The position numbers and the translations under genes are program-made. A stretch of DNA of 64,000 nucleotides from Solwaraspora sp. WMMA2065 (GTDB lineage: Bacteria; Actinomycetota; Actinomycetes; Mycobacteriales; Micromonosporaceae): assembly GCF_030345075.1 (NCBI RefSeq), contig NZ_CP128361.1, positions 5,642,001 through 5,706,000 of the forward strand, in the 5' to 3' direction. Positions 52,548 to 61,279 of this stretch are shown one piece after another. The notes under the pieces were generated by a model. The model saw only the letters and a program-made list of their open reading frames with translations. It had not been told where the DNA came from and ran no database searches. How positions within the stretch are numbered: the first letter of the stretch is position 1; the number at the start of each line of letters is the position of its first letter.

Positions 52548-53843
52548 TTGAGCCGGCTGCAACAGATGAGAGGGCGGCTACGCCAGGCGTACGAGGCCGG
52601 GCGGGAGTCGGTGCGGGCCGCCCGGGAGCGGGAACGGTCCCGCCGGGCCGCCGCGGCCGGTGCCGCCGACGAGCTGGCCGGCGCGGGTGCCGACCCGGGC
52701 GCGGAGACCCCGCCGCCGGGCGACGGACATCTGTCGACCACGAGCCGCGACGACGCGGACGTGCCGCACGCGCTCCGGATCGCCGCCGCCTGGTCGTGGC
52801 GGCTGATCGTGATCGGCATCGTCGGTTGGGCGTTGCTGCGGGTCATCGGCAACGTCCGGATCGTCATCATCCCGGTGCTGGTGGCGTTGTTGCTCGCCGC
52901 GCTGCTCGCCCCGGCGGTCGGCTGGCTGCTGCGGGCCCATGTGCCCCGCACCCTGGCCACGGCGGTGGTGCTGATCACCGGGCTGGCCGGGGTGGTCGGC
53001 ACGCTGACCCTGGTGGTCAACGAGTTCATCACCGGACTACCGGACCTGAGCGAGAAGGCGTCCAGCGGCATCGGGGAGATCCAGCAGTGGCTGCGCACCG
53101 GGCCGCTGAAGCTCGACGACGGCCAGCTCGACCAGTACGTCGAGGCCGGTCAGAACTGGATTACCGAGAACACCCAGACGTTGACCAGCGGCGCGGTCTC
53201 CACCGCCGGTACGGTCGTGGAGCTGTTCACCGGTGCGCTGCTGGTGCTGTTCTCGACGTTCTTCTTTCTCCGGGACGGGCAGCGGATCTGGCGGTTCATC
53301 GTCGGCATGTTCCCGGTCGCCGCGCGCTGGCGGGTGGACGACGCCGGTAGCGCGGCCTGGACGACCCTGGTCGCCTATGTCCGGGCGACCGTGCTGGTGG
53401 CGTTCATTGATGCCGTGGGCATCGGGATCTTCCTGGTGCTGTTCGACATCCCGTTCGCGTTCGCGTTGGCCGCGCTGGTGTTCCTGGGGGCGTTCATCCC
53501 GATCGTCGGCGCGACCCTCTCCGGCGCGGTGGCCATCCTGGTGGCCCTGGTGGACAGCGGCTGGGTCACCGCGTTGATCATCCTGGGTGCGGTGATCGCG
53601 GTTCAGCAGCTGGAGGGCAACGTCCTGCAGCCGTTGATCATGGGGCGGGCGGTGGCGATCCACCCGCTGGCCGTGGTGCTCGCGGTGACCTCCGGTGTGG
53701 TGCTGGCCGGCATCGTCGGCGCGCTGGTCGCCGTACCGCTGATCGCGGTGCTGAACACGGCGGTACGCCGGCTGGCCCGCCGCCGCCACGTCCCGCCGCC
53801 GCCACCGCCGGAGTCCGTGGTGATCGGCACCAGCCCACCGTGA
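52548..53843 (+). CDS. AI-2E/PerM-family transporter
   Basis: A 431-residue membrane protein. A charged N-terminus of ~75 residues (RARERERS-type) is followed by eight or so spans, e.g. VIIPVLVALLLAALLAPAVG, ALLVLFSTFFFLRDG and the conserved VAYVRATVLVAFIDAVGIG. Then comes GAFIPIVGATLSG and QQLEGNVLQPLIMG, which are family hallmarks. Possible roles are export of autoinducer-like molecules or Na+/H+ exchange. TTG 52548 was chosen after CGGGGGTTCGC; ATG 52566 is an alternative. Confidence 0.85.
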   Translation: MSRLQQMRGRLRQAYEAGRESVRAARERERSRRAAAAGAADELAGAGADPGAETPPPGDGHLSTTSRDDADVPHALRIAAAWSWRLIVIGIVGWALLRVIGNVRIVIIPVLVALLLAALLAPAVGWLLRAHVPRTLATAVVLITGLAGVVGTLTLVVNEFITGLPDLSEKASSGIGEIQQWLRTGPLKLDDGQLDQYVEAGQNWITENTQTLTSGAVSTAGTVVELFTGALLVLFSTFFFLRDGQRIWRFIVGMFPVAARWRVDDAGSAAWTTLVAYVRATVLVAFIDAVGIGIFLVLFDIPFAFALAALVFLGAFIPIVGATLSGAVAILVALVDSGWVTALIILGAVIAVQQLEGNVLQPLIMGRAVAIHPLAVVLAVTSGVVLAGIVGALVAVPLIAVLNTAVRRLARRRHVPPPPPPESVVIGTSPP

Positions 53844-53889
53844 CCCGACCACAGCCGCCCGGCTGCTGACCCGCCCACCTCGCGGCGGG

Positions 53890-55977
53890 TCAGCTGGCGG
53901 CGAGTCGGCGCAGCGCGCCCTGCACCACCTCGGGCCGGGTGGTGTACCAGAACGGCGGCAGCGAGCGGCGCAGGAACGCACCGTAGCCACGGGCGGTCTC
54001 CAGCCGGGAGTCCAGTACCGCCACGACGCCCCGGTCACCGGTGGACCGGATCAGCCGCCCGGCGCCCTGCGCCAGGCGTACCGCCGCGATCGGCACGCTG
54101 ACCGCCGAGAACCCGGAGCCGCCGGCGGCGTCCACAGCGGCGGCGCGGGCGGCGGCCAGCGGCTCGTCCGGCCGAGGGAACGGCAGCCGGTCGATCACCA
54201 CCAGCTGGCAGGCGTCGCCGGGCACGTCCACCCCCTGCCACAGCGACATCACGCCGAACAGGCAACTCGCCTGGTCCTCCCGGAACCGGCGGACCAGCAG
54301 CGGCAACGCCTGCTCGCCCTGCACGTGCACGGTCAGCCCGGTCCGCGCCCGGACCAGCTCCGCGGCCTGCTGCGCGGCCCGTCGGGAGGAAAACAATCCG
54401 AGGGTACGGCCGCCGAGTGTGCCGATCAGCGACAGCAGCTCCTCGCCGGCCTGGGCGGGCAGCCCGGAGACGGTCGGCCGGGGCAGGTGCGCGGCGACGT
54501 ACAGGATGCCCTGCTTGGGGTAGTCGAACGGGGAACCGACGTCGAGTGACCGCCAGCTGAGATCGTCGGCCGTGACCGCCTCGGTCTGCTCGGTGGCCGG
54601 GGTAGCGGTCTCCAGACCCAGCGACCGGGCCACCGTGTCGAACCGCCCGCCGAGGGTCAGGGTGGCGGAGGTGGCCACCACGGTCCGCTCCTCGTAGAGG
54701 TGGCTGGACAGGGTGCCGGCCACCGACAGCGGAGCCACCACCAGCGCCCGGCGGTTGGCGGCCGGGCCGTCCGGCTTCTCCACCCAGGCGACGTCGTGTT
54801 CGGCCTCGTCGAGCAGCCGTTGGGCGGTCGTGGAGAGCTCGTCCAGCACCGACTTGGCCTGCTGTTTGCGCACCGGGTCCGGGTCGTCGGCCTTGATGTC
54901 GCCGATCTTGTCCAGCGCGGCCCGGGTCGCCGACTCCAGCAGGGTGCACGCCTCGTGCAGTGCTGGCGGCAGACCGCTGGTCAGCCGCCCGGCCGGCGAC
55001 TCGCCCAGCCCGACGGCGAGGGCGTCACCGGCCTCGGTGAGCTGCTCGGCGGTCTCCGGCGGCAGCAGCGGCCGGGCCCGCCGGGCGGCCCGGTCGATCA
55101 CGTCCGGGGTGAGCTCGGCCTGGGCGGCCGACGAGACCCGGTCGGCCAGCTCGTGGGCCTCGTCGACGATCAGCAGCTTGTGCGGCGGCACGATGTGCCG
55201 GCCGGCGAGCATGTCGACGGCGAGCAGGCTGTGGTTGGTGACGACCACGTCGGCTTCGCGGGCCCGGAACCGGGACGCCTCGGCGAAGCATTCCTCGCCG
55301 TACGGGCAGCGGGCCGCCCCGACGCACTCCCGGGCCGGCATCGACACCTGCCGCCACACCTGGTCGTCGACGCCGGGATCCAGCTCGTCGCGGTCGCCGG
55401 TGTCGGTCTCCATCGCCCAGTCGCGCAACCGTTGCACCTGCTTGCCTAGCCGGTTCGCGGCACCCAACCAGCGGGTGCCGCCGCCAGCGTCGCCGCCGTT
55501 GTCGCCGGCGGCGTCGAACAGGTCGGTCGGCTCCTCCTCGGCCGAGTCCTCCAGCCGGGCCAGGCACAGGTAGTGGTGCCGGCCCTTGAGGACGGCGAAG
55601 GTGGGCCGGCGGCGCAGGATCGGCTCGACCGCGTCGGCGAGCCGGGGCAGGTCGTGCTCGACCAGCTGGGACTGCAGCGCCAGGGTGGCGGTGGAGACCA
55701 CCACCGGGCCGTCGACGGTCAGCGCTGGTGCCAGGTAGGCCAGCGATTTGCCGGTGCCGGTGCCGGCCTGCACGAGCAGGTGGTGCCGGGTGCGGATGGC
55801 GTCGGCGATCGCCGCCGTCATCTCCTGCTGGCCGGGCCTAGCCGCGCCGCCGGGGACCGCGCCGACCGCGGCGGCGAGCAACTGGGCGGCGCTCGGCCGA
55901 CCGGTGCCGGAGCGGCCGGCCGGGCGCGGCGGGGCCGCCGGAGCGGACGCGGTGCTGGTGGTCGTCGCAGGGGTCAC
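53890..55977 (-). CDS. DinG/XPD-type ATP-dependent DNA helicase
   Basis: A 695-residue superfamily-2 helicase. It has Walker A AGTGTGKSLAY (about 72-80), DEAH box IVDEAHELAD, TTNHSLLAVD-type VVTNHSLL, and C-terminal LFGVMSLWQGVDVPGD and QGAGRLIRS. Four cysteines (HHYLC, ARECVG, RCPYG and EECFAE) form the expected iron-sulphur cluster. It unwinds 5'-tailed DNA during repair. Start GTG 55977 has a -10 box 6 bases upstream; an ATG 42 bases earlier lies before that box. Confidence 0.9.
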   Translation of the reverse strand: MTPATTTSTASAPAAPPRPAGRSGTGRPSAAQLLAAAVGAVPGGAARPGQQEMTAAIADAIRTRHHLLVQAGTGTGKSLAYLAPALTVDGPVVVSTATLALQSQLVEHDLPRLADAVEPILRRRPTFAVLKGRHHYLCLARLEDSAEEEPTDLFDAAGDNGGDAGGGTRWLGAANRLGKQVQRLRDWAMETDTGDRDELDPGVDDQVWRQVSMPARECVGAARCPYGEECFAEASRFRAREADVVVTNHSLLAVDMLAGRHIVPPHKLLIVDEAHELADRVSSAAQAELTPDVIDRAARRARPLLPPETAEQLTEAGDALAVGLGESPAGRLTSGLPPALHEACTLLESATRAALDKIGDIKADDPDPVRKQQAKSVLDELSTTAQRLLDEAEHDVAWVEKPDGPAANRRALVVAPLSVAGTLSSHLYEERTVVATSATLTLGGRFDTVARSLGLETATPATEQTEAVTADDLSWRSLDVGSPFDYPKQGILYVAAHLPRPTVSGLPAQAGEELLSLIGTLGGRTLGLFSSRRAAQQAAELVRARTGLTVHVQGEQALPLLVRRFREDQASCLFGVMSLWQGVDVPGDACQLVVIDRLPFPRPDEPLAAARAAAVDAAGGSGFSAVSVPIAAVRLAQGAGRLIRSTGDRGVVAVLDSRLETARGYGAFLRRSLPPFWYTTRPEVVQGALRRLAAS

Positions 55978-55983
55978 CCGGTG

Positions 55984-55989
55984 ACAGTA
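55984..55989 (-). promoter_or_regulatory. Leaderless -10 box for DinG-type helicase
   Basis: TACTGT on the minus strand is 6 bases from GTG 55977. Confidence 0.55.
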
Positions 55990-56127
55990 CCGATCACCAC
56001 CGTCGTCCTCGGCGGTCATCCACAGCGTGCCGGCCGGTGTTGCCCGGTGACGCCCGGTGACGCCCGGGCGCTGGCGCCGGCACTGGGGCGTCACCTGCAC
56101 GTTGCCTTCCGGTGGGCGGCCATCCGT

Positions 56128-56133
56128 TAAGGT
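56128..56133 (+). promoter_or_regulatory. Leaderless -10 box for DUF402 gene
   Basis: TAAGGT is 7 bases from ATG 56141. Confidence 0.55.
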
Positions 56134-56140
56134 GCGACAC

Positions 56141-56647
56141 ATGTCCAGCGATGTCGTACGGGTGGTCTATCGCAAGTACGACGGTTCGGCCCACCGGGAC
56201 TATCCGGCCCGCCGGTTGACTGAGGACGAGGTCGGCGTGTGGCTCGGCGTGCCCCGGGGCACCGAGTCGATCTACCACGGTCGCCCGTCGGTGGAGCAGA
56301 TCCCGTTCGTCCTGCTGGTGCCGCGTGAGCAGTGGTGGACCTGCATGTTCAACCCGCCGCCGCGCACCAGTGAGGTCTACTGCGACATCGCCAGCCCGGC
56401 CCGCTGGGAGGACGAGTCCACCGTACACCTCATTGATCTTGATCTTGATGTGGTGCGGCGTCGGGCGACCGGCCTCGTGGAGCTGCGCGACGAGGACGAG
56501 TTCGCCGAGCACCGGGTGCGGTACGGCTACCCGGAGGACGTGGTGGAGTCGGCCTGGGCCGCCGCCCGCTGGTTGCAGGACGCGCTCGGCGACGGCACCG
56601 AGCCGTTCGCCTCGGCCTACCGGAAGTGGCTGGCGCTGGTCTGCTGA
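56141..56647 (+). CDS. DUF402 family protein (FomD-like nucleotide phosphohydrolase fold)
   Basis: A 168-residue DUF402 protein. It has the Arg/Tyr-rich N-terminal strand (RVVYRKYDG), WTCMFNPPPRTSEVYCDI and the acidic HLIDLDLDVV with conserved Asp residues. Characterised relatives are nucleoside di-/triphosphatases or phosphohydrolases (FomD); catalytic residues lie in the acidic segment. No phosphonate cluster is adjacent, so its substrate here is unknown. Confidence 0.82.
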   Translation: MSSDVVRVVYRKYDGSAHRDYPARRLTEDEVGVWLGVPRGTESIYHGRPSVEQIPFVLLVPREQWWTCMFNPPPRTSEVYCDIASPARWEDESTVHLIDLDLDVVRRRATGLVELRDEDEFAEHRVRYGYPEDVVESAWAAARWLQDALGDGTEPFASAYRKWLALVC

Positions 56648-56736
56648 CCCGACCGGCTGGTCGGCCGGCCGATCCGGTGGTCGGCCGGGTAGCGGTCGGC
56701 TGGTCGGCCGGGGGCCGGCTGGGCGATGATCGGCTG

Positions 56737-57645
56737 ATGACTGCTGACCTGTACGAGCCACCTGTCCGGGAACTGCTACGGGTCGGCGCCGGCCGGCCGC
56801 TCGACCTGTCCGCGATCGACCCGAGGTCGACGCCGGGGCTGCCGGCGCTGTCGGTGACCGGGCCGGACCGCAAGTCGTGGGCCCGCGCCGAGGTCCGCCG
56901 CATCGGCGACGAACTGGCCGAGCAGCAGGAGATGCTGCACGCCCAGGCGGTCGCCGGCGACGCGGCCGGCCGGCGGGTGCTGCTGGTGCTGCAGGCGATG
57001 GACTGCGGCGGCAAGGGCGGCGCGGTGAAGCGGGTGGCCGGCGCGATGAACCCGCTCGGCCTGCGGATCCGGGCCTTCGGGCCGCCTACCGAGGAGGAGC
57101 TGGCGCACCACTTCCTGTGGCGGATCCGCCGGGCGTTGCCGGACGCCGGCCAGGTCGGGGTGTTCGATCGGTCACACTACGAGGACGTGCTGGTCGTACG
57201 GGTCGAGTCGCTGGTGCCGGAGGAGACCTGGCGGGCCCGCTACGACGAGATCAACGAATTCGAGGCCGGGCTGGTCGACGAGGGGTTCGTGCTGATCAAG
57301 GTGTTCCTGCACATCTCGTACGCGGAGCAGCGGGAGCGGCTGTTGTCCCGGTTGACCGATCCGACCAAGCACTGGAAGTACCACCCGGGCGATGTGGACG
57401 CGCGCAGCAAGTGGCCGGACTACCAGGCCGCGTACACGGAGGCGTTGAGCCGGTGCGCCACGGACGCCGCGCCCTGGTTCGTGGTGCCGGCCGACCGCAA
57501 GTGGTACCGGGACTGGGCGCTGGCGCACCTGCTCCGGGAGCACTTCGCGGATCTGGACCTGAGCTACCCGCCAGCTCGTTTCGACCTGCGCAAGGAGCAC
57601 GCCCGGCTGCTCGCCGGGGACGGACTGAAAGTGAACGGTGGATGA
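56737..57645 (+). CDS. Polyphosphate kinase 2 family protein (PPK2)
   Basis: A 302-residue PPK2. It has the P-loop QAMDCGGKGG (near 88-95), followed by VFDRSHYEDV, RLTDPTKHWKYHPGDV, ARSKWPDYQAAY, and PADRKWYRDWA. PPK2 uses polyphosphate to phosphorylate nucleotides (AMP, ADP or GDP). The middle of the P-loop (D-C-G-G) differs slightly from the more common D-A-A-G. It lies 139 bases before the DUF47-Pit phosphate uptake pair, so local phosphate metabolism genes are grouped. ATG 56737 is preceded by GATGATCGGCTG. Confidence 0.88.
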   Translation: MTADLYEPPVRELLRVGAGRPLDLSAIDPRSTPGLPALSVTGPDRKSWARAEVRRIGDELAEQQEMLHAQAVAGDAAGRRVLLVLQAMDCGGKGGAVKRVAGAMNPLGLRIRAFGPPTEEELAHHFLWRIRRALPDAGQVGVFDRSHYEDVLVVRVESLVPEETWRARYDEINEFEAGLVDEGFVLIKVFLHISYAEQRERLLSRLTDPTKHWKYHPGDVDARSKWPDYQAAYTEALSRCATDAAPWFVVPADRKWYRDWALAHLLREHFADLDLSYPPARFDLRKEHARLLAGDGLKVNGG

Positions 57646-57783
57646 ACAAAGACTGACCTGTGGGTGTACAGGGGTGGGCCGCGAGCAGACGCGATTCGCT
57701 GTTACCTAGCATTCCCTGCAGAGCGCGCGGGCGTTTCCCGTGGCCAGCCCCTGTTCCCCACCGTCTCCGACGAGGTCTGCGCT

Positions 57784-58410
57784 GTGAAGTTCTCCTTCCG
57801 CCCGGTCGAGGGCGCCTTCTATGAACTGTTCACCAAGGCCGCGCAGAACCTCGTGCGGGGCACCGAGCTGCTCAACGAACTCGCCCTGCCCGGAGTCGAC
57901 GTCCAGTCGGTCAGTGAGCGGCTCACCGAGGTCGAGCATGACAGCGACCAGATCACCCACGACCTCTACAAGAAGATCAACTCGGCGTTCATCACCCCGT
58001 TCGACCGGGAGGACATCTACCGGCTGGGCAGCCAGCTCGACGACGTGATGGACCACCTGGAGGCGGTCGGCAACCTGCTCTACCTCTACGGGCTGACCCA
58101 GCTGCCGTCGCTGCCCCGGGAGATGCACGAGCTGATCGCGGTGCTCGACCAGCAGGCCCGGGTGACCGCCGACGCGATGCCCCGGCTGCGGGCGATGAAG
58201 GACCTCGACGACTACTGGATCGAGTGCAACCGGCTGGAGAACGAGGGCGACCGGTCGTACCGGATGCTGCTGGTCCGCCTCTTCTCCGGCGAGTACGACG
58301 CGCTCACCGTGCTGAAGATGAAGGAGGTCGCCGACGAGCTGGAGGCCGCCTGCGACGCCTTCGAGCACGTGGCCAACACAGTCGAGACCATCGCGGTCAA
58401 GGAGTCCTGA
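57784..58410 (+). CDS. DUF47 phosphate transport regulator (PhoU-like)
   Basis: A 208-residue all-helical DUF47 protein (EGAFYELFTKAAQNLV, EHDSDQITHDLYKKINSAFI, ITPFDREDIYRLGSQLDD). In other bacteria it sits beside Pit and influences its activity. The start GTG 57784 has a GAGG-like site upstream. Its stop is 5 bases from the pit start, so the two are co-transcribed. Confidence 0.88.
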   Translation: MKFSFRPVEGAFYELFTKAAQNLVRGTELLNELALPGVDVQSVSERLTEVEHDSDQITHDLYKKINSAFITPFDREDIYRLGSQLDDVMDHLEAVGNLLYLYGLTQLPSLPREMHELIAVLDQQARVTADAMPRLRAMKDLDDYWIECNRLENEGDRSYRMLLVRLFSGEYDALTVLKMKEVADELEAACDAFEHVANTVETIAVKES

Positions 58411-58415
58411 GCCGG

Positions 58416-59420
58416 GTGAGCGCCGAACTCATCGCCGTCCTCGCGGTGATCACCGTTGCCATGGTCTTCGACTACACCAACGGGTTCCACGACGCGGCAA
58501 ACGCCATCGCCACCAGCATCTCCACCCGGGCACTCACCCCACGGGTCGCCCTGATCATGGCCGCGGTCGGCAACTTCATCGGCGCCCACTTCGGCGCCGA
58601 GGTGGCCAAGACCGTCGGCAGCGGCCTGGTCGAGCTGCCGGCCGGCGTCTCCAGCCTCGGAATCGTCTTCGCCGGCGTGGTCGGCGCGATCACCTGGAAC
58701 CTGATCACCTGGTACTTCGGGCTGCCCTCGTCGTCGTCCCATGCGCTGATCGGCGGCCTGGTCGGCGCCACCATCGCCGCCTCCGGCACCGTGCTGTGGG
58801 GCGGCATCGCCGGCGACGTGGTACTGCCGATGGTGCTCTCCCCGCTGGTCGGCTTCGGCCTCGGCTTCCTGGTCATGCTCGCCGTGCAGTGGATCTTCCG
58901 CAACGGGCAGCCCGGCAAGCTGAACCGGGGCTTCCGGATCGCCCAGTCGGTCTCGGCGGCGGCGATGTCGGTCGGGCACGGCATGCAGGACGCCGCGAAG
59001 ACCATCGGCATCGTGGTGCTGGCGCTGTTCGTCGGCGGGTTCCAGTCGGACGCCGAGACCATCCCGGAATGGGTCTTCTGGACCTCGGCGACCGTGCTGG
59101 CGCTGGGCACCTACGCCGGTGGCTGGCGGATCATCCGTACCCTCGGTCGCAAGATCATCGACCTGCGGCCGCCGGAGGGGTTCGCCGCCGAGACCGTCGC
59201 CAGCTCGGTGCTCTACTTCAACGCCCTGGTGCTCGGCGCGCCGATCTCCACTACCCACACCATCACCTCGGCCATCATGGGCGTCGGGGTGACCAAGCGG
59301 CTGTCCGCCGTACGGTGGAACGTCGCCGGCAACATCGTCGGCGCCTGGATTCTGACCTTCCCCGCCGCCGGCAGCATCGGCGCGGTGATGTACTTCGTCG
59401 TCCGCCCGCTGTTCAGCTGA
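58416..59420 (+). CDS. pit: PiT-family inorganic phosphate transporter
   Basis: A 334-residue permease with the duplicated PiT signature GFHDAANAIATSIST (near residue 23) and APISTTHTITSAIMGVG, and about ten spans. It takes up phosphate (usually as a metal-phosphate complex) with protons. PiT transporters also admit arsenate, and the next genes on the opposite strand are arsenic-resistance genes. Its stop overlaps the arsC stop region by 8 bases. Start GTG 58416. Confidence 0.93.
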   Translation: MSAELIAVLAVITVAMVFDYTNGFHDAANAIATSISTRALTPRVALIMAAVGNFIGAHFGAEVAKTVGSGLVELPAGVSSLGIVFAGVVGAITWNLITWYFGLPSSSSHALIGGLVGATIAASGTVLWGGIAGDVVLPMVLSPLVGFGLGFLVMLAVQWIFRNGQPGKLNRGFRIAQSVSAAAMSVGHGMQDAAKTIGIVVLALFVGGFQSDAETIPEWVFWTSATVLALGTYAGGWRIIRTLGRKIIDLRPPEGFAAETVASSVLYFNALVLGAPISTTHTITSAIMGVGVTKRLSAVRWNVAGNIVGAWILTFPAAGSIGAVMYFVVRPLFS

Positions 59421-59826
59421 CCCGGGTCGTTGGGACCAGGTCGGCGAGCAGCGCCTCGATCCGACGGCGGATCTCGTCGCGGATCGGCCGGACCGCCTCG
59501 ACGCCCTTACCGGCCGGGTCGGGCAACTGCCAGTCCTCGTACCGCTTGCCGGGGAAGACCGGGCAGGCGTCGCCGCAGCCCATCGTGACGATAACGTCGG
59601 AGGACTCGGCGGTGGACCACTCCAGCCGCTTCGGGGTCTGGTCGGTGATGTCGATGCCGACCTCACGCATCGCCTCGACCGCCGCCGGGTTGACCGTCTC
59701 GGCCGGCGCGGAGCCGGCCGAGCGGACCTCGACCGCGTCGCCGCCGAGGTGACGCAGCCAGCCGGCGGCCATCTGGGACCGGCCCGCATTGTGTACGCAG
59801 ACGAACAGCACACTGGGCTTGCTCAC
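59413..59826 (-). CDS. arsC: Arsenate reductase, low-molecular-weight phosphatase type
   Basis: A 137-residue ArsC with the nucleophile loop CVHNAGRSQMA, then MGCGDACPVFPGKRYEDWQL carrying the redox cysteine pair, and DPAGKG. It reduces arsenate to arsenite, recycled by thioredoxin or mycothiol. The start is GTG 59826 with GAAGGAGA upstream. Last gene of the arsenic operon; convergent with pit. Confidence 0.93.
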   Translation of the reverse strand: MSKPSVLFVCVHNAGRSQMAAGWLRHLGGDAVEVRSAGSAPAETVNPAAVEAMREVGIDITDQTPKRLEWSTAESSDVIVTMGCGDACPVFPGKRYEDWQLPDPAGKGVEAVRPIRDEIRRRIEALLADLVPTTRVS

Positions 59827-59858
59827 GGTGTCTCCTTCGAGGGGTGTGGGGCAACGGG

Positions 59859-60620
59859 TCAGCGTCGGGTGGTCGCCAGAGCGGGATCTGTCGGCTGGGC
59901 GGGCTCGGCCGGCACCACGACCTGGTCGGCGGCGTGCCCCACCCCCGGGTAGAGCGCCAGCAGCAGGGCGACTCCGATGGCGAGCCCGACGACCTGGGCG
60001 ACCAGGAACGCCGGGATCGAGGCGGGCTGGATGCCGGCGAAGGTGTCGGTGAAGCCCCGGCCGATCGTCACCGCCGGGTTGGCGAACGACGTCGACGAGG
60101 TGAACCAGTAGGCGGCACCGATGTAGGCACCGACCGCAGCCGGTGCTGCGCCGGCCCGGCCCGACCGGGCCAGCGCGAAGACCAGCAGGACCAGGCCGGC
60201 GGTGGCGACCACCTCGCCGAGCCACAGGTTGCCCGCCGACCGCTCCTTGGTGGACCAGGTCACCGCCGGCAGGGCGAACATCAGGTTGGCCAGGATCGCC
60301 CCGGCGATGCCGCCGGTCACCTGCGCGGCGACGTAGCCGGTCAGATCCGGCAGGGTCAGACCGGTGCGGCTGCGTCGTCCGAGGAACCAGTCGGCGGTCG
60401 AGACGACCGGGTTGAAGTGCCCGCCGGAGACCGGCCCGAAGATCAGGATCAGCGCGCCGAGCGCGAAGGCGGTGGCGATCGAGTTCTGCAGCAGCTGCAG
60501 CCCGACGTCGTCCGGCGACAACGTCTGGGCCATCACCCCGGAACCGACCACCGAGGTGACCAGCAGGGCGGTGCCGGCGAACTCGGCCAGCAGCCGTCGC
60601 CAGAGTGCGATCGGGTTCAC
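59859..60620 (-). CDS. Aquaporin-like channel of the arsenic operon (AqpS-type)
   Basis: A 253-residue MIP channel with six spans and two NP motifs, GHFNPVVS (NPV rather than NPA) and FANPAVT. In rhizobial ars operons AqpS aquaglyceroporin replaces the arsenite pump and lets arsenite leave by diffusion; the same arrangement (ArsR, ArsC, aquaporin) occurs here. The start is GTG 60620, overlapping the stop of the upstream arsC gene (GTGA). Selectivity is inferred from context. Confidence 0.87.
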   Translation of the reverse strand: MNPIALWRRLLAEFAGTALLVTSVVGSGVMAQTLSPDDVGLQLLQNSIATAFALGALILIFGPVSGGHFNPVVSTADWFLGRRSRTGLTLPDLTGYVAAQVTGGIAGAILANLMFALPAVTWSTKERSAGNLWLGEVVATAGLVLLVFALARSGRAGAAPAAVGAYIGAAYWFTSSTSFANPAVTIGRGFTDTFAGIQPASIPAFLVAQVVGLAIGVALLLALYPGVGHAADQVVVPAEPAQPTDPALATTRR

Positions 60621-61279
60621 GCGTTCTCCACTTTCTGTAGGTCGTCCAGCAGCCGGCGGACCCGGCGCTCGATCTCGTCGCGGATCGGCCGTACGCCGTC
60701 GACGTCCTGCCCGGCCGGGTCGTCCAGCTCCCAGTTCTCGTACCGGGTGCCGGGGAAGACCGGGCAGGCGTCACCGCAGCCCATGGTGACCACCACGTCG
60801 GCGGCGCGGACCACCTCGTCGGTCCACGGCTTCGGGTACTCGCCGGAGATGTCGATGCCGCGTTCGGCCATCGCCGCGATCGCCGCCCGGTTGACCTCGT
60901 GGCCCGGCTCGCTGCCGCCGGACCAGGCGACCACCGTGTCCCCGGCCAGGTGGGTGAGGAACCCGAGCGCCATCTGGCTGCGGCCGGCGTTGTGGGTGCA
61001 CAGGAAGAGCACCACCGGGCGGCCGTCGGAGTGCAGGCCCTCGACCCGGGCCAGGGCCTGCAGCCGTTGCCGGGCGAACCGCTCGGCGAGCAGCGGCAGA
61101 TAGTTGGGGATGGTGCTGCCGGTGGCGAACTGGTCGTAGCTGGACGCCAGGAACCGTTCGATCGTCTCGGTGTTGTAGGTGCCGTCGAACTCCCGGGCCA
61201 GCCGGGTCGCTGCGGTACGCAGCGCCACCTGCTGGTCGATGGACAGGTCGGGGCGGACGGCATCGGTGACGTCAGACAT
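60617..61279 (-). CDS. arsC: Arsenate reductase with N-terminal helical domain
   Basis: A 220-residue protein. Residues 1-~85 form a helical domain (LRTAATRLAREFDGTYNTET, SYDQFATG). An ArsC phosphatase domain follows with CTHNAGRSQMALGF and MGCGDACPVFPGTRYENW. Actinobacterial ArsC proteins with this extra helical domain are known and may use mycothiol. ATG 61279 overlaps the stop of the ArsR fusion by 8 bases. It is a second reductase, distinct from the 59413 gene. Confidence 0.9.
   Translation of the reverse strand: MSDVTDAVRPDLSIDQQVALRTAATRLAREFDGTYNTETIERFLASSYDQFATGSTIPNYLPLLAERFARQRLQALARVEGLHSDGRPVVLFLCTHNAGRSQMALGFLTHLAGDTVVAWSGGSEPGHEVNRAAIAAMAERGIDISGEYPKPWTDEVVRAADVVVTMGCGDACPVFPGTRYENWELDDPAGQDVDGVRPIRDEIERRVRRLLDDLQKVENA

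Noticed and set aside
57646..57783. PHO box upstream of DUF47-pit
   Set aside because: No clear pair of 11-base direct repeats of the actinomycete PhoP type was visible.
59413..61263. A single 616-codon frame covering the arsC, aquaporin and second arsC region
   Set aside because: The extension upstream of GTG 59826 is out of frame with the aquaporin and second arsC, which have their own motifs and starts.
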